Made by a program: the position numbers and the translations under genes
Shown: positions 21,945-30,867 of the stretch, one piece after another
How positions within the stretch are numbered: the stretch's first letter is position 1
How the letters are laid out: every line of letters starts with the position of its first letter
The notes under the pieces: model-generated
Database searches by the model: none
What the model saw: only the letters and a program-made list of their open reading frames with translations
What the model was told of the DNA's origin: nothing
Assembly (NCBI GenBank): GCA_013373085.1
Contig: JABXIM010000042.1
Location: 1-43,049 of the forward strand
Length of the DNA: 43,049 nt
Direction of reading: 5' to 3'
Origin: Oceanospirillaceae bacterium
GTDB lineage: Bacteria > Pseudomonadota > Gammaproteobacteria > Pseudomonadales > Balneatricaceae

Positions 21945-23003
21945 CTAAAGCAGCGACAGCTGATCCCCGGCCTGCGGCGGCACCTCGAACAGGTCGGTAC
22001 GCAGTTCGATGCCGAGCCGTGGCTGCAGACCCTGACGCCTGAGTGCGACACGAAAACGCTGGGCGATCATCTCGGCGAACAGGCCTTCGCCGCGCATCCG
22101 GTTGCCGAAGCGGCTGTCGTTTTCCTGACCGTTACGGCTCTGGCGGATCAGGCTCATCACGTGTTCGGCGCGGTCCGGGTAGTGGGCGTCGAGCCACTCG
22201 CGGAACAGGTCCTTCACCTCGTGGGGCAGGCGCACGAAGATGTAGCCCGCGGAGCGGGCGCCGGCCGCGGCGCTGGCCTCGAGGATCGCCTCGAGTTCGC
22301 GGTCGTTGATCATCGGAATCAGCGGCGCGACCAGCACCCCGACCGGCACCCCGGCGGCGGTCAGCTCGCGGATGGCGTTGAGCCTTGTGCGCGGGCCGGC
22401 GGCGCGCGGCTCCAGGGTACGTTTCAGCTCCGGGTCCAGCGTCGTCATGCTGATCATCACCGAACACAGCTGCTGCCGCGCCATCTCGGCGAGGATATCG
22501 AGGTCCCGGGTGACCAGCGCGCCCTTGGTGATGATCGAGAAGGGATGGCGGAAGCGGGCCAGCACTTCGAGCAGCTCGCCGGTAATGTTGCGCTGCTGCT
22601 CAAGCGGCTGGTACGGGTCGGTGTTGGCGCCGAGGGTAATGGGTTTGCAGCGGTAGTTTTTCGCCCGCAGCTCCTGCTCCAACCGCTCGGCCGCACCCTC
22701 CTTGCAGATGATGCGGGTCTCGAAGTCGAGCCCCGGCGACAGGTCCCAGTAGGCATGGCTGGGCCTGGCGTAGCAGTAGATGCAACCGTGCTCGCAGCCT
22801 CGGTAGGGGTTGACCGACTGTTCGAAGGGGACGTCGGGCGACTGGTTGCGACTGATGATGGTCTTCGGCCGTTCGTAGATCAGCCGGGTGTCGATGCGCG
22901 ACGGCAGTTCGCCGTCCTCGACCGGGTCTATGTCGCTGCAGCGCGGGGCGAAGCGGTTGGCTGGATTGGACAGGGCGCCACGGCCCTTCAGGGGCTTGCT
23001 CAT
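21945..23003 (-). CDS. PA0069-family radical SAM protein, SOS-controlled
   Basis: A 352-residue radical SAM enzyme. The cluster-binding motif is GCEHGCIYCYARP (C-x3-C-x2-C, about residues 70-82), preceded by VNPYRG. Later conserved parts include TLGANTDPYQP, ITKGALVTRD and the tail LRTDLFEVPPQ. The family (COG1533) is related to spore photoproduct lyase, so DNA repair has been suspected, but the reaction is unproven. The frame opens at 23117, yet ATG 23003 is the real start: GGAG is placed 8 bases upstream and a LexA box stands just before it, so translation cannot start further up if that box controls the promoter. Confidence 0.9.
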   Translation of the reverse strand: MSKPLKGRGALSNPANRFAPRCSDIDPVEDGELPSRIDTRLIYERPKTIISRNQSPDVPFEQSVNPYRGCEHGCIYCYARPSHAYWDLSPGLDFETRIICKEGAAERLEQELRAKNYRCKPITLGANTDPYQPLEQQRNITGELLEVLARFRHPFSIITKGALVTRDLDILAEMARQQLCSVMISMTTLDPELKRTLEPRAAGPRTRLNAIRELTAAGVPVGVLVAPLIPMINDRELEAILEASAAAGARSAGYIFVRLPHEVKDLFREWLDAHYPDRAEHVMSLIRQSRNGQENDSRFGNRMRGEGLFAEMIAQRFRVALRRQGLQPRLGIELRTDLFEVPPQAGDQLSLL

Positions 23004-23025
23004 TCCGGAGATCTCCGAAAACAAA

Positions 23026-23045
23026 TACTGTTTAAATATACAGTA
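23026..23045 (-). promoter_or_regulatory. LexA (SOS) box upstream of the radical SAM gene
   Basis: The minus strand reads TACTGTATATTTAAACAGTA, with both CTGT and ACAG half-sites intact around an A/T-only centre, which matches the gammaproteobacterial LexA consensus. It ends 22 bases before the ATG at 23003, a position where bound LexA would cover the promoter. From memory, PA0069 of P. aeruginosa belongs to the LexA regulon, which fits. Confidence 0.88.
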
Positions 23046-23197
23046 TTTGCGTCCGGTTGCGAATCTGCACGCCCTATCAATCGAGCCGAGATGGCTTTCC
23101 CGCCCGAGGCCCCGCAAGCCAACCGGCTGTAGGCGACGCCGGGCAAGGGGGTAGAGCCTGTTGCTGCGGCTCCATCGTCCCCTGAGCCCCGATCGGC

Positions 23198-23965
23198 CTA
23201 TCGGGGCTCCATCCTGATGGCGCCGTCGAGGCGGATCACTTCGCCGTTGAGGTAGCGGTTGCCGATGATGTGGGCCGCCAGTGAGGCATACTCCTCCGGA
23301 TCGCCGAAGCGCTTGGGATGCTGCACCATCTGGATCAGCGGGTCGCGCACTTCGTCGGGCATGCCTTTCATCATCGGCGTATCGAAGATTCCCGGCGCGA
23401 TGGTCATCACCCGGATGCCGAGATTCGCCAGGTCGCGGGCGATCGGCAGCGTCATGCCGGCGATGCCTGCCTTGCTGGCGCTGTAGGCGGCCTGGCCCAT
23501 CTGACCGTCGAAGGCGGCGACCGAGGCAGTGTTGATGATCACGCCGCGCTCGCCACCTGTGTCGGGTTCATTTTTCGCCATCTGCTCGGCGGCCAGGCGC
23601 AGCACATTGAAGGTGCCGATCAGGTTGATGTTGATGGTCTGGGCAAATTTCTCCAGCGCCAGGGCGCCGTTGCGGCCGACGGTCTTGCCGGCCGGGGCGA
23701 TGCCGGCGCAGTTGATGCATACGTGCACGGTGCCGAAGCGTTCGACCACCTGTGTCATTGCGGCTTCGACCGAGGCGGCATCGGTCACGTCTACCCGGAC
23801 AAACAGGGCCTGCTGGCCGAGCTCGTCGGCAAGCGCCGCGCCGGCGTCTTCATTGAGATCGAAGGCCGCCACTTTGGCGCCCTGGGCCGCCAGCTGACGG
23901 CAGGTCACCAGGCCGAGGCCAGAGGCGCCGCCGGTAACGATAACGACTTTATTGTTCAGATCCAT
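23198..23965 (-). CDS. SDR-family 3-hydroxyacyl-CoA dehydrogenase (type II, HSD10-like)
   Basis: A 255-residue NAD-dependent short-chain dehydrogenase. The cofactor motif TGGASGLG (residues 12-19), an acidic residue in AAFDLNED that favours NAD, NCAG, and the catalytic Ser (INTASVAAFDGQ) and Tyr-x3-Lys (YSASKAG) are all present. Overall sequence and the GIFDTPMMKGMPDEVRD segment resemble type II 3-hydroxyacyl-CoA dehydrogenase (HSD17B10-like), which oxidises 3-hydroxyacyl-CoA, including 2-methyl-branched forms, in beta-oxidation. It follows the acyl-CoA dehydrogenase on the same strand by 60 bases, so the two probably form a pathway operon. Confidence 0.88.
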   Translation of the reverse strand: MDLNNKVVIVTGGASGLGLVTCRQLAAQGAKVAAFDLNEDAGAALADELGQQALFVRVDVTDAASVEAAMTQVVERFGTVHVCINCAGIAPAGKTVGRNGALALEKFAQTININLIGTFNVLRLAAEQMAKNEPDTGGERGVIINTASVAAFDGQMGQAAYSASKAGIAGMTLPIARDLANLGIRVMTIAPGIFDTPMMKGMPDEVRDPLIQMVQHPKRFGDPEEYASLAAHIIGNRYLNGEVIRLDGAIRMEPR

Positions 23966-24025
23966 GTTGGTTCTCCGTATTCGCTGTGGCGCCGGTACGC
24001 GGCGCCACCGTCTGTGTTGGTCGCT

Positions 24026-25183
24026 TCAGCTGATTTCCCGCAGCAGCTCGCGGGCGATAATGACACGCTGGATTTCGCTGGTGCCTTCATAAATCGAGGT
24101 GATGCGCACGTCGCGGGCGTAACGCTCCAGCGGAAACTCCTTGATATAGCCGTATCCGCCCAATAGCTGCAGCGCCGAATAGCAGGCCTTGTTGGCTTTT
24201 TCCGAGGTAAACAGCTTGGCCATGGAGGCCTCCTTGGAAAACGGCAGCCCCTTTTCTTTGCGGTCGGCGGCGCTCATGAGCAGCAGCCGGGCGGCCTCGA
24301 GATCGGTATAGGCGTCGGCCAGCATCCACTGAAGCCCCTGGAAATCGCTCAGCGGCTGGCCGAACTGCTGGCGTTCGGTCAGGTACGTGCGGGCATAGTC
24401 CATTGCCGCCAGCCCCACGCCGAGGGCCAGCGAGCCGATGCCGATGCGCCCGCCCGCCAGCTCACCGACGGCGATCCTGAAGCCCTGGTTCAGCTCGCCC
24501 ATCAGGGCGTCCCTGGGAATGCGGCAGTTTTCGAACAGCACTTCGTTGGTCGCCGACGCGTGCTGGCCCATTTTCTTCTCGGCCTTGGAAATCGTCAGTC
24601 CCGGCGCATCGCGCTCGACCAGGAAGCAGGAGATGCCCTTGCCCCGGGGCTGGCTCGGGTCGGTGACGGCCCAGACCACGAAAACGCCGGCGTATTCGCC
24701 GCTGGTGATGAACTGCTTGGCGCCGTTCAGCACCCACTCGTCGCCGTCGAGCACAGCGCTGGTGCGCATGCCGGATGGGTCGGAACCGGCGGTGGTTTCG
24801 GTAAGGCAGAAGCCGCCGGCCGGATACTCGCCGCTGCAGATCTTCGGCAGATAACGCTGCTTCTGTTCTTCTGAGCCGATTGCCTGGATGACTTCCGCCA
24901 CCATGTTGGTGACCGAGACGGTGACGGCTGTCGAGGCGCAGGCCCGGGCGATTTCGGTGACCGCCAGGCTGAACACGACGGTGCCGGCTTCGGTACCGCC
25001 GTAGTCGGCGTCGATGTTCAGGCCCATGAAGCCGAGCTCGGCGAGTTGTTTCAGGTTGTCGAGAAAGCGTTCGCGGTCGCCTTCCTGATCCAGCCGTTCG
25101 GCCACCGGCGCAAGCTCGGATTCGGCGAACTTGCGCGCCATATCCTGGATCAGTATCTGGTCTTCGTTCAGGCTCAGGTCCAT
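24026..25183 (-). CDS. Acyl-CoA dehydrogenase (short/branched chain type)
   Basis: A 385-residue FAD enzyme that makes enoyl-CoA. The FAD/substrate motif FCLTETTAGSDPSG (about 125-138), the FAD contact WVLNGAKQFITSG, the helix RQQFGQPLSDFQGLQ, and the catalytic glutamate in IYEGTSEIQRVII near the C-terminus are in place, in the position used by short-chain and short/branched-chain enzymes. The electron acceptor would be ETF. It is first in a probable operon with the SDR gene and divergent from an AraC regulator that likely controls both. Confidence 0.92.
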   Translation of the reverse strand: MDLSLNEDQILIQDMARKFAESELAPVAERLDQEGDRERFLDNLKQLAELGFMGLNIDADYGGTEAGTVVFSLAVTEIARACASTAVTVSVTNMVAEVIQAIGSEEQKQRYLPKICSGEYPAGGFCLTETTAGSDPSGMRTSAVLDGDEWVLNGAKQFITSGEYAGVFVVWAVTDPSQPRGKGISCFLVERDAPGLTISKAEKKMGQHASATNEVLFENCRIPRDALMGELNQGFRIAVGELAGGRIGIGSLALGVGLAAMDYARTYLTERQQFGQPLSDFQGLQWMLADAYTDLEAARLLLMSAADRKEKGLPFSKEASMAKLFTSEKANKACYSALQLLGGYGYIKEFPLERYARDVRITSIYEGTSEIQRVIIARELLREIS

Positions 25184-25318
25184 CGGTTTTCTCCGGACGG
25201 CTGCGAGGTCGCCGGTGGCGTCCTCCGGGCAATGTGCATCTTGTTGTCTGGTCAGACGAGCCGCGGTGTTGGCGTTGTCTGTCTGGCTTTACTATGGCTC
25301 AAGTTAAGGTGGCATAAA

Positions 25319-25355
25319 ATGACATTAGTTGACGTTATTAGTCATAAAAAGTGAC
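25319..25355. promoter_or_regulatory. TGAC-type inverted repeats in the acyl-CoA dehydrogenase/AraC intergenic region
   Basis: ATGAC (25319-25323) and GTCAT (25341-25345) form an inverted pair 17 bases apart, with TTGACG (25329-25334) between them and another GTGAC at 25351. The A/T-rich region between the two divergent genes carries these TGAC units on both strands, a plausible operator for the AraC protein. No experiment or consensus supports it. Confidence 0.35.
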
Positions 25356-25410
25356 ACTTTGCGAGTATTGCAGTGAGGACACCGCTCCAGGTGACCCGGG
25401 GAGGGCAGGT

Positions 25411-26439
25411 ATGGCAACGGTCGATATCCATTATGTGCGGGCGGCGCTTAACTGCGTCGAGCGCAAGGGGCTGGAGACCAGCGCGCTTTTATCGGACTGC
25501 GGCATCGACCCGGCCCTGTTGCAGCGGAACGGCGCCCGGGTTCACGGAGACCAGATGACGCGGCTGGTGCAGCTGATATGGGCGGCCCTGGACGATGAAT
25601 TCATGGGCTGTACCGAGCACCGTTGCAAACAGGGTGTCTTTGCGCTGATGACGCGTCACGTGCTGCACAGTGCATCGCTCGAAGCGGCGTTGCAGCAGGG
25701 CGCGCACTTCTACAACCTGTTCAGCGACGATATCCGCATGCGCCTGTTGCGGCGGGGCGCGCTGGGAGTACTGGAGATCGAATTCGCCAGGCCGGAACTT
25801 GACCCGGATTGCTTCTACCGTGAGTTCTGGATGGTCATCTGGCACCGTTTCGCCAGCTGGCTGATCGGTGAAAAGATTATGCTGGCCAGCGCCGGCTTCG
25901 ATTATCCGGAACCGGCCCATGCCGCCGAGCTGAAGTACCTGTTCCCCTGCACCCACCGCTTCGGCCGCGGCAGGATGGTCCTGAGTTTCAGTGCCGATTA
26001 TCTGGTGATGCCGCCGGTGCGCACCCAGCGCGATCTGTCGCGCTTTCTGCGGCGCTCCCCCGCCGACCTGATCACCATCCCGGGACGGGAAAGCAGCTTC
26101 GAGGCCCGTATCCGCTCCGAATTGCTGCACCAGGGGCAGGAGGTACTGGAGTGCCCGTCATTCGAGCACTTTGCCGCGCATTTCAATATCAGCACGCAGA
26201 CGCTCAGGCGCCGCCTGCGTGCCGAGGGCACGTCGTACCCACGGATCAAGGACGAGGTCAGGCGGGACCTGGCGATCGAAAAGCTGCTGCTGCACCGGCA
26301 CAGCGTCACCGAAGTGGCGAGACAGCTCGGATTCAGCGAGCCGCGCGCCTTCGCCCGCGCGTTTCGCAACTGGACCGGTCTGACGCCGGCGACGTATGTC
26401 GCGCGGAGAAGCGCCCACAGGTCGTCGGACGCCGAGTGA
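25411..26439 (+). CDS. AraC-family transcriptional regulator with N-terminal ligand-binding domain
   Basis: A 342-residue regulator. The N-terminal ~220 residues (IHYVRAALNCVERKGLETSA, later MTRHVLHSASLEAALQQGAH and the FSADYLVMPPVRT segment) are of the arabinose-binding-like type found in OruR/ArgR-like AraC proteins. The C-terminal ~100 residues contain the two HTHs (FAAHFNISTQTLRRRLRAEG; SVTEVARQLGFSEPRAFARA; FRNWTGLTPATY). The frame opens at 25351, but ATG 25411 has GGAGGGCAGG immediately before it. It probably activates the divergent acyl-CoA dehydrogenase-SDR operon in response to its substrate or an intermediate (inference from position). Confidence 0.88.
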   Translation: MATVDIHYVRAALNCVERKGLETSALLSDCGIDPALLQRNGARVHGDQMTRLVQLIWAALDDEFMGCTEHRCKQGVFALMTRHVLHSASLEAALQQGAHFYNLFSDDIRMRLLRRGALGVLEIEFARPELDPDCFYREFWMVIWHRFASWLIGEKIMLASAGFDYPEPAHAAELKYLFPCTHRFGRGRMVLSFSADYLVMPPVRTQRDLSRFLRRSPADLITIPGRESSFEARIRSELLHQGQEVLECPSFEHFAAHFNISTQTLRRRLRAEGTSYPRIKDEVRRDLAIEKLLLHRHSVTEVARQLGFSEPRAFARAFRNWTGLTPATYVARRSAHRSSDAE

Positions 26440-26554
26440 ATGCGCGAACCCGTCGCGCTGCTCGGGTATGACGAGTTCCAGCGTCGGACCGGAACGACCT
26501 GGAAAGGGTCTAACCTGTCAGGGGCATTCCCCCAACGACAACGGAGCGAGACCG

Positions 26555-27022
26555 ATGAGCGTCAAACCGATACCCGATGGCTTCCATACCGCGACGCCTT
26601 ACCTGGCGGTTAGGGGGGCCGAAGAAGCGATCGAATTCTACAAACTGGCGTTCGGCGCTATCGAGCGCTTTCGCCTGGATACGCCCGACGGCAAGGTCGG
26701 CCATGCCGAGATCGAGATCGGCGACAGCCGTATCATGCTGGCCGATGAGTGCCCCGAGAGCGGTTTCAAGAGCCCGTCGGAGCTGGGAGGAACCAGCTTC
26801 GGCTTGAACCTGTACGTCGAGGACGTCGACGAGCGTTTCCAGCGCGCGGTGGATGCGGGCGCGACGGTGCTAAGGCCGGTCAAGGACATGTTCTATGGCG
26901 ACCGGATCGGCAGCCTTCGGGACCCGTACGGTCACATCTGGTTCGTTTCGACCCACCGCGAGGACCTGTCCGAGGATGAAATCTTCGAGCGGGCGAAGAA
27001 AATGTTCGAGCAGCAGCCCTGA
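26555..27022 (+). CDS. VOC (glyoxalase/PhnB-like) superfamily protein
   Basis: A 155-residue soluble protein with the beta-alpha-beta-beta-beta pairs of the vicinal oxygen chelate fold: TATPYLAVRGAEEAIEFYKL, GHAEIEIGDSRIMLADE, FGLNLYVEDVDERFQRAVDA, FYGDRIGSLRDPYGHIWFVS. It resembles PhnB-like and glyoxalase-like proteins acting on small molecules; metal ligands and substrate are not assigned. ATG 26555 is taken as start because of the GGAG about 11 bases upstream and because the upstream part of the frame is not protein-like. It converges with trkH, 13 bases away. Confidence 0.82.
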   Translation: MSVKPIPDGFHTATPYLAVRGAEEAIEFYKLAFGAIERFRLDTPDGKVGHAEIEIGDSRIMLADECPESGFKSPSELGGTSFGLNLYVEDVDERFQRAVDAGATVLRPVKDMFYGDRIGSLRDPYGHIWFVSTHREDLSEDEIFERAKKMFEQQP

Positions 27023-27035
27023 GGTCGAGGAGCCC

Positions 27036-28484
27036 TTAGCCGCGCCAGAACACCGGCGTGAAGATAACGATCAGGCTCAGCAGTTCAAGACGCCCGAGCA
27101 GCATCGCGAAGCAGAGGATCCACTTGGCGCTGTCGGTGAGCGAGGCGAAGTTGCCGGCCGGGCCGATGATCTCGCCAAGGCCCGGGCCGACGTTGGTCAG
27201 CGCGGTCGCGGCGCCGGTGAGACTGGTGAGCATGTCGAGGCCGGTCAACGACAGCAGCAGCGTGATGACCACCAGGGTCACGAAAAACAGGAACGAGAAG
27301 GCCACCGCCGAAGAAATGATATCGTCGCTGACCTCCTTGCCGTTGTAGCGGATCGAGAAGAGTCCGCGCGGGTGTACCAGCTGGCGGATTTGCTTGGCCA
27401 GAAACAGGTACGACAGCTGAAAGCGGAAGATCTTCATGCCGCCCGAGGTGGAGCCGGAGCAGCCGCCGATGAAGGTCACGAAGAAGAACAGCGCGACGCT
27501 GAAGCTGCCCCACTGGGTGTAGTCGGCCGAAGCGAAGCCGGTGGTGGTGATCACCGAGGTGATGTTGAAGGCGGCCTGTGTCAGGGCATCGAAGGGGGCG
27601 TATACACCGTCGGCAATAAGGTCGAGGGTCAGGATCAGCGTCAGGCCGGCTACGATCATCAGAAAGCCAATGACCTGGTCGTCGCGCAGTATCTTCAGCG
27701 AAGGGCTGGCGAAAAAGCGGATATAGAGCACGAAGGGCAGACCGCCGAGCAGCATGAACACCACCGAGATCCACAGCATGCCGTTGTCGAAACGTCCCAT
27801 CGAGCGGTCGTCGGTGGCGTAGCCGCCGGTGGAGACAGTGGCCATGGCGTGGGTGACTGCGTCAAACAGGTTCATGCCCCAGGCCCAGTAGCTCAATACG
27901 CAGGCGAGCGAGATGACGGTATAGCTGATGAACAATAGCCGGGCGAGGTGGCCGAGTCGGGGCAGCGACTTGTCGGACCAGTCCGAGGATTCAGTCTGGA
28001 ACAGCCGCATGCCGCCGACGCGCAGAAACGGCAGGATCGATACTGCCATGCCGATCACGCCGAGCCCCCCGATCCACTGCAGCAGCGCACGCCACAGCAG
28101 CAGGCTGTGGGGCAGGTCTTCGATATCCGACAGCACGGTCGAACCGGTAGTGGTGATGCCCGATACCGCCTCGAACACGGCATTGGTGAAATTGAGGTGG
28201 GCGTGGCCGAAGGTCAGCGGCAGGGCGCCGGCGACCGACAGCAAACCCCAACTGCAGCAGGTCAGTAGATAGAGCTGGCGCGGGCGCAGCGAGAAGTCGC
28301 CGCCGCGGCAGGTGGCGACGAGCAGCAGGCCGAGCGAGCCGGTCACCGCGGCGGATATGGCAAAGGCATAGGTTTCGGAATCGCCCTTGACCAAGCCGAT
28401 CAACGCTGGAAAGACCATCAGCAGCGCCATGGCCAGGGCAATCAGGCCGCAGACGAAGAGTACCGGACGAAAAAGCTTGAACAT
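27036..28484 (-). CDS. TrkH-family potassium uptake channel subunit
   Basis: A 482-residue inner-membrane K+ channel of the Trk/Ktr superfamily. Four pore-loop repeats can be seen: GITTTGSTVLSDIEDLP, MATVSTGGYATDD, VITTTGFASADYTQWG, and ALTNVGPGLGEIIGP, each with the T-x-G or NVGP filter residues of TrkH. Eight to ten helices surround them. TrkH works with the NAD-binding TrkA, which is not in the window. It ends 13 bases from the VOC gene (convergent). Confidence 0.93.
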   Translation of the reverse strand: MFKLFRPVLFVCGLIALAMALLMVFPALIGLVKGDSETYAFAISAAVTGSLGLLLVATCRGGDFSLRPRQLYLLTCCSWGLLSVAGALPLTFGHAHLNFTNAVFEAVSGITTTGSTVLSDIEDLPHSLLLWRALLQWIGGLGVIGMAVSILPFLRVGGMRLFQTESSDWSDKSLPRLGHLARLLFISYTVISLACVLSYWAWGMNLFDAVTHAMATVSTGGYATDDRSMGRFDNGMLWISVVFMLLGGLPFVLYIRFFASPSLKILRDDQVIGFLMIVAGLTLILTLDLIADGVYAPFDALTQAAFNITSVITTTGFASADYTQWGSFSVALFFFVTFIGGCSGSTSGGMKIFRFQLSYLFLAKQIRQLVHPRGLFSIRYNGKEVSDDIISSAVAFSFLFFVTLVVITLLLSLTGLDMLTSLTGAATALTNVGPGLGEIIGPAGNFASLTDSAKWILCFAMLLGRLELLSLIVIFTPVFWRG

Positions 28485-28598
28485 CTATCGATTCCCTTTA
28501 GTGCACGCCTTATCTGCCGCGTGCCGATCCTGTCAAACAGTGGCGCTGTTGCCGGGGGCTTAAGATCGGGGCTAGATGATAGCCACAGGCATCATGGA

Positions 28599-29672
28599 TC
28601 ACCACCAGTTTCGGCGCTTGAACTGGATCGCCATACCTATTGCGATCAGGATCATCAGGCCCCATACGATAAAATAGCCCCAGCGCCACTGTAGCTCCGG
28701 CATATACGCAAAGTTCATCCCGTAGACGCCGACGATGAAGGTCAGTGGAATGAAGATGGTTGCGATTATCGTGAGCAGTTTCATCACTTCGTTGAGCCGC
28801 TGGCTCACGCTTGACAGGCAGGTGTCGTGCAGGCTGCCAAGAATGTCGCGGTAGCCCTCGACCATTTCGATCACCTGGATGATATGGTCGTAGAGGTCGC
28901 GCAGGTAGATCCGGGTTTCGGGCTCTATCAGCGCTGAATCGGCCTTGTTAAGCAGGCCTATCCCCTCCCGCAATGGCCAGATGGCCCTGCGCACTTCGAT
29001 CATTTCGCGTTTGAGACGGTGTACTTCCTGGATCTGGGCTGTCTGTGGCCGGTCGAGTATCGCCTCGTCGAGTGTCTCGATGTGGTCGTCAAACTGCTCC
29101 AGCGCCAGGAAGTAGTGATCGACCACCGCATCGGCCAGGGCATAACAGAGATAGTCGGGTCCGCGAGCGCGAATCTGCCCCCGGCTATGGACAATGCGCT
29201 TGCGCACGTTGTCGAACAGGCCGGCGTTTTCTTCGGTGAAGGTCAGCACGAAACCCTGACCCAGAATCAGACTGAGGTGCCCGGTCTCGATAGCATCGGT
29301 GCCGGGCCGGTAGCGCAGAGTCTTGAGTGCGATGAACAAATAGTCCTCGTACTCTTCGGCCTTGGGCCTCTGGGTGCTGTTGGCGATATCTTCCAGGGTC
29401 AGAGGATGCAGGTCGAAGGTGTTTGCTACGGCACTGATCAGTTCGATATCGTGCAGGCCGCTGATGTTGATCCAGCAGACGCTGTCGCGTTGCCGAAGCT
29501 GGCGACACTCCTCGATCGAGACGGGGTCGTATTCGTCGAGCCGGTCCCGGGTGTATTCCATCGCATGCATCCGGGCCCGTTCGAGTTTGCGCTCACCGAC
29601 GAATACAGGGGTACCGGGAGAGAGGCCGGGCTGAATCGACCGGCTGGCGGTAGTGCTAACGGGATCGCTCAT
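28599..29672 (-). CDS. corA: CorA-family Mg2+/Co2+ transporter
   Basis: A 357-residue inner-membrane channel. The long soluble N-terminal part (to about residue 290) has the CorA funnel pattern, with VCWINISGLHD and long helices with DRPQTAQIQEVHRLKREMIE. The C-terminus has two membrane helices with the diagnostic pore motif YGMNFAYMPEL between them and ends with basic KRRNWW. GMN is the selectivity filter of CorA. With mgtE at 7718, this is the second Mg2+ transport gene here. Confidence 0.94.
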   Translation of the reverse strand: MSDPVSTTASRSIQPGLSPGTPVFVGERKLERARMHAMEYTRDRLDEYDPVSIEECRQLRQRDSVCWINISGLHDIELISAVANTFDLHPLTLEDIANSTQRPKAEEYEDYLFIALKTLRYRPGTDAIETGHLSLILGQGFVLTFTEENAGLFDNVRKRIVHSRGQIRARGPDYLCYALADAVVDHYFLALEQFDDHIETLDEAILDRPQTAQIQEVHRLKREMIEVRRAIWPLREGIGLLNKADSALIEPETRIYLRDLYDHIIQVIEMVEGYRDILGSLHDTCLSSVSQRLNEVMKLLTIIATIFIPLTFIVGVYGMNFAYMPELQWRWGYFIVWGLMILIAIGMAIQFKRRNWW

Positions 29673-29996
29673 GGGGCTGAACTCCTATGAAATGCGCGAG
29701 GCGCCTGTAAACACGCCACATCGAGGCCCACAGAGACTGAAGAGCGAAACGAAAACCTGTGCGCGGGCTCTCTACATTGAAGCCAAGAGCACGATTATTG
29801 CCAGCAGACGGCCCGCCGGATGCGGTTCAGATGCCGTGAGGAGCACCTCGGGGGAAGAAACAAGCGATGGTTGCAGACGCGCTCGCCCGGCGCAGGCAGC
29901 CGCCGGGCGTTAGTTTCCACACGGACGCCAGGGCAAACGACGCCAGGCCCGAACCGGGCGGCTGCTGAGCCTGTGCGGTCGGGTTTCGGATGTCTG
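29673..29996. other. Intergenic stretch, nothing recognised
   Basis: About 320 bases between the corA start and the end of the hypothetical gene at 29997. Open frames here are shadows with no protein-like features, and no terminator with a T-run is visible. It presumably contains the corA promoter. Confidence 0.4.
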
Positions 29997-30332
29997 TCAG
30001 CGGCGGCTAAAGGCGCGGAATTCCTTCTCGACGATTTGTTCCAGCGCCTGGCTGCGGGTCGAATGCGACAGGTAGGCGAGGGTGTCGGGACGGGTCGGCT
30101 CGAGACGGTAGAAGCCACCGTGGGTCGACAGTTCCGGCAGGGCGCCGAGGATGCGGTAACTGCCCATCGGGGTCAGCGCCAGCGTCTTGTTGGCACCATA
30201 GGCAAAACCGACCAGCGGGTGCTGGGTAATACCGCCAATCTCCCCGTAATCGTTGTCCCAGGAATATTCGATGACCCAGAACTCCAGGCCTGGGTTGCTG
30301 ATCACTGCGTAACTGGAATCAATTCCACTCAT
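29997..30332 (-). CDS. Hypothetical protein (111 aa)
   Basis: A soluble, acidic-to-neutral protein with mixed alpha/beta pattern (YAVISNPGLEFWVIEYSW, GEIGGITQHPLVGFAYG, GSYRILGALPELSTHGGFYR) and a charged C-terminal helix ending FRAFSRR. No membrane segment and no signal peptide. AGAGG lies about 11 bases before the ATG. The family is not recognised; the balanced codon use and the W/Y/G-rich strands suggest a real folded protein. Confidence 0.55.
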   Translation of the reverse strand: MSGIDSSYAVISNPGLEFWVIEYSWDNDYGEIGGITQHPLVGFAYGANKTLALTPMGSYRILGALPELSTHGGFYRLEPTRPDTLAYLSHSTRSQALEQIVEKEFRAFSRR

Positions 30333-30547
30333 GACCGGAGGGTCCTCTTACTGTCCTTATTGACGGTCCGGCGCCGGGCACCTGATGGCTGAATCATAAC
30401 CCAAAATAGGCGTCGATGTTTAGCCGGATAGTCGCGCGCGGGTCGATTCAGATCGTCGTCAATTGGCGACATGTCCAGGGGGATTCCGGGATTAACGCTT
30501 GATTTTCAAGGGGGAGGCGGTTTTCTTCGGGACTGTGCGGAGGGACA

Positions 30548-30579
30548 CCGCTCTCGCCGGCGAGGGAGCCCGAGAGCGG
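30548..30579. repeat. Hairpin downstream of the formate dehydrogenase operon
   Basis: CCGCTCTC (30548-30555) pairs with GAGAGCGG (30572-30579), with further G/C in the loop. It lies about 30 bases after the fdsD stop on the operon's downstream side. There is no T-run, so it could be a weak or protein-dependent terminator. Confidence 0.4.
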
Positions 30580-30605
30580 CGGTCAATCGAGGTTCGGTGG
30601 GCGCT

Positions 30606-30845
30606 TCAACCACGCTCCTGAAGCGGCCGAATCTGAAGCTGGCTGATGGCATCGCGCGCCAGCGGCGACAGCTCGCTGCCATCGTTTTGCAGATAGTCGA
30701 TGATCTGCTGCTTCATGCTGCGTGCCCAGAACTTGGTCAAGTGGCTGTGCACGCGCGCGGTGGCTTCGGCCTCGCTGCCGTAATGGCTGTTGTTGGCGGC
30801 GATCTGGTTCGCCATGTGGATCAGGGTATCGAGTTGATTGCTCAT
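30606..30845 (-). CDS. fdsD: Formate dehydrogenase delta subunit (FdsD)
   Basis: A 79-residue soluble protein: LIHMANQIAANNSHYG, VHSHLTKFWARSMKQQIIDY, LSPLARDAISQL. This is the FdsD pattern found at the end of fdsGBA-fdhD-fdsD operons, a small subunit needed for a fully active NAD-dependent formate dehydrogenase. It follows fdhD by 22 bases in the same direction. Confidence 0.9.
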   Translation of the reverse strand: MSNQLDTLIHMANQIAANNSHYGSEAEATARVHSHLTKFWARSMKQQIIDYLQNDGSELSPLARDAISQLQIRPLQERG

Positions 30846-30867
30846 CTGCGTTTCTCTTTAGCGGTCA

